Assembly: GCA_022823185.1 (NCBI GenBank)
Contig: JAJDXQ010000011.1
Location: forward strand, 1-64,000
Direction: 5' to 3'
Source of the DNA: Caldilineaceae bacterium
Lineage (GTDB): Bacteria > Chloroflexota > Anaerolineae > Caldilineales > Caldilineaceae
DNA length: 64,000 bases
Positions 62,563 to 64,000 of this stretch are shown here, one piece after another (position 1 is the first letter of the stretch; every line of letters starts with the position of its first letter). A program made the translations under genes and the position numbers. The notes beneath the pieces were generated by a model that was not told where the DNA came from, did no database searches, and worked only from the letters and a program-made list of their open reading frames with translations.

Positions 62563-63318
62563 ATGTCCAAACGAATCCTGGTGACCGGTATGAGCGGCTT
62601 GATTGGCGGAGCCGTGCGCAGGCATCTTGAAGGACGCTACGAACTGACCGCTCTCAACCGCAGCAAAGTGGAGGGCGTGCCTACCGTTCAGGCGGACATC
62701 GCCGACTTTGCTTCCATCAGGCCCGCGTTCGAAGACCAGCACACCGTGGTCCACCTTGCCGCCTCCGCGCGCGGGGGAGACCCTTGGGAACGAGTGCGAG
62801 ATCCCAATCTGATCGGTGTGCATAACGTTTTTGAGGCCGCCCGCCAGGCCGGGGTCTCCAGGGTAGTCTTCGCCAGCAGCGGTTCGACGATTTCCGGCTG
62901 GGAACAGGAACACCCATACAGCGCCCTTGTGAATGGCGAATACGACAATATCCGGTCTCCCTGGCCGATGATTACCCACGAGACGCCCGTCCGACCGGCA
63001 GGCGTTTACGGCGCAACGAAAGTGTGGGGCGAGGCCCTTGCCCGGCATTTTACAGACAGCTCTGAGCTATCGATCATTTGCCTTCGCATCGGGCTCGTTA
63101 ACGCCGAAGATCGACCGACTGATTCGCGTCAGTTTTCCGTCTGGTGCAGCCAGAGAGACATCAGCCAGATGGTAGAGAATTGCATCGTGGCGCCGCCTGA
63201 ACTCAAGTTTGACATCTTCTACGCCCTCTCCAGGAACAAGTGGGGCTACCGCGACCTCTCGCATGCCCGGGAGGTGGTCGGATTCGAGCCTCAAGACGAG
63301 GCTGAATCCTTCCGATGA
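62563..63318 (+). CDS. NAD-dependent epimerase/dehydratase (extended SDR)
   Basis: A 251-residue protein of the extended short-chain dehydrogenase fold. The cofactor motif is G-x2-G-x2-G in VTGMSGLIGGAV (about residue 7). VVHLAASARGG follows, then the catalytic Ser-Tyr-Lys: S in ASSGSTISG, and YGATK in GVYGATKVWGE. The length is shorter than GalE (about 330), resembling uronate dehydrogenase-type proteins. Such enzymes oxidise hexuronates, which would suit the UxaA-type sugar-acid pathway at 2700, but the distance makes a link speculative. Confidence 0.85.
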   Translation: MSKRILVTGMSGLIGGAVRRHLEGRYELTALNRSKVEGVPTVQADIADFASIRPAFEDQHTVVHLAASARGGDPWERVRDPNLIGVHNVFEAARQAGVSRVVFASSGSTISGWEQEHPYSALVNGEYDNIRSPWPMITHETPVRPAGVYGATKVWGEALARHFTDSSELSIICLRIGLVNAEDRPTDSRQFSVWCSQRDISQMVENCIVAPPELKFDIFYALSRNKWGYRDLSHAREVVGFEPQDEAESFR

Positions 63319-63453
63319 ACGTTTCCAGAGGTCAGCACAGGTAGCAGTTCAGTTGATCCTTCCCGCGGGGGCTGGCAATTCCCCACTCGCACATGACCTG
63401 CGCCCATCCCGCTCACAGTTTGGCATACTGCGAAGAAAGTGGAGATAAGCCCC

Positions 63454-64000
63454 ATGGACCCTCTTGTGGAACACCGCTACAACCGCCTTACCTGGGCCGA
63501 AATGAACGATGCCATCGCAGCGCAGAAGGTTGTTCTGCTCCCGGTGGCCTCGACTGAGCAGCATGGCCGCCATCTGCCGCTGGACGTGGACGTGTTTCTC
63601 TGTGAATCCGTCTGCTTGGAGGCCGGCCGGCGGGCGCCGGAGTCGATTCTGGTACTCCCGCCAATCTCCTACGGCCTGAATCTCCACCACATCGACTTTC
63701 CTGGGACGATCCACATTGAGCCCGACGTCTTCATTTCCTTTTGCCTCAACATCACGAAGAGCGTCGCCTACCATGGCTTCGAGAAGATTCTCCTCGTCAA
63801 TGGCCATGGTTCCAACACGCCCTTGATCGATCTGGTCGCTCGCAAAACAGTGCTGGAGACCGACTCACTTTGCGGAGCTCTTGGTTATTTCGGGCTCGCA
63901 ATGGAGGCGTTTAACCGGGTCAAGGAGACGGAAGTGATGGCGCACGCTGACGAATTTGAAACCTCGCTCTATCTCCATCTGGCGCCTGAGCGGGTTCAGA
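63454..64000 (+). CDS. Creatininase-family protein (partial, cut by window edge)
   Basis: The first 182 residues of a creatinine amidohydrolase/FAPy deformylase-type enzyme. Metal-site motifs are VASTEQHGRHLPLDVDV (Glu and His near residues 35-37, Asp near 43), ILLVNGHGSN near 115, and HADEFETSLYLH near 168. ATG 63454 follows a weak ribosome binding site (GGAGATAAGCCCC). The family includes creatininase and enzymes acting on formamidopyrimidines and mycofactocin-type peptides, so the substrate is open. The 3' end lies outside the window. Confidence 0.85.
   Translation, partial: MDPLVEHRYNRLTWAEMNDAIAAQKVVLLPVASTEQHGRHLPLDVDVFLCESVCLEAGRRAPESILVLPPISYGLNLHHIDFPGTIHIEPDVFISFCLNITKSVAYHGFEKILLVNGHGSNTPLIDLVARKTVLETDSLCGALGYFGLAMEAFNRVKETEVMAHADEFETSLYLHLAPERVQ

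Overview
The window is GC-rich, densely coded chromosomal DNA with most protein-coding genes in short runs on both strands. There is no rRNA, tRNA, prophage or CRISPR, and the only mobile DNA is the tail of an ISAs1-type transposase at the left edge. The gene content fits a member of the Chloroflexota, probably a heterotroph of the Caldilineae/Anaerolineae type. Supporting features are Thr/Pro-rich surface-protein linkers, many lipoproteins, GT39/GT87-type polytopic glycosyltransferases, UxaA-family hydrolases next to sulfatases, a creatininase-family protein and a CT398-type zinc-ribbon protein. This assignment is inference; no 16S gene is present.

Layout. 1-2.6 kb: transposase remnant, chorismate-mutase-like protein, GT4 glycosyltransferase, HD phosphohydrolase. 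2.7-11.4 kb: a catabolic block with a 916-aa UxaA-family protein, a sulfatase, a SIS sugar-isomerase-like protein, a MetE-like protein, rplS with a strong terminator, and a second sulfatase on the minus strand. 11.5-16.5 kb (minus strand): PPOX-type oxidoreductase, a lipoprotein intradiol dioxygenase, a fused 3-oxoacid CoA-transferase, a PcaF-like thiolase and a DinB protein. The dioxygenase, transferase and thiolase suggest aromatic ring cleavage followed by the last two steps of the beta-ketoadipate pathway. 16.7-21.9 kb: an OmpR/BaeS-like two-component system, a small ORF, a surface protein with FN3 domains and Asp-rich DTP repeats, and an APH-like kinase. A 20-bp element with equally spaced -10 hexamers precedes both the regulator and the surface-protein genes.

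22.4-28 kb: lipoprotein, HlyD-type adaptor, MacB-like ATPase and permease, tandem helix-hairpin-helix lipoprotein and a small membrane protein. 28.2-41.9 kb: membrane-anchored ADP-ribosylglycohydrolase, two polytopic glycosyltransferases, S9 peptidase and MFS exporter, BtrH-like protein, flavin-binding protein, galactokinase, methyltransferase and Elp3. 42.2-43.2 kb: a lone lipoprotein.

43.7-53.6 kb: a complete phosphate-starvation module on the minus strand: phoB-phoR, a small unknown gene, pstS, pstC, pstA, pstB, an arsenate reductase with all its redox cysteines, and phoU. Hairpins lie in the pstS leader, between pstS and pstC, and after phoU. 53.7-64 kb: M14 and M20 peptidases, small membrane protein, NYN nuclease, GT2 glycosyltransferase, hibernation factor HPF, ComF, Flp-type pilin, a hairpin-rich noncoding stretch, CT398-type zinc-ribbon protein, an epimerase, and a creatininase-family gene cut by the right edge.
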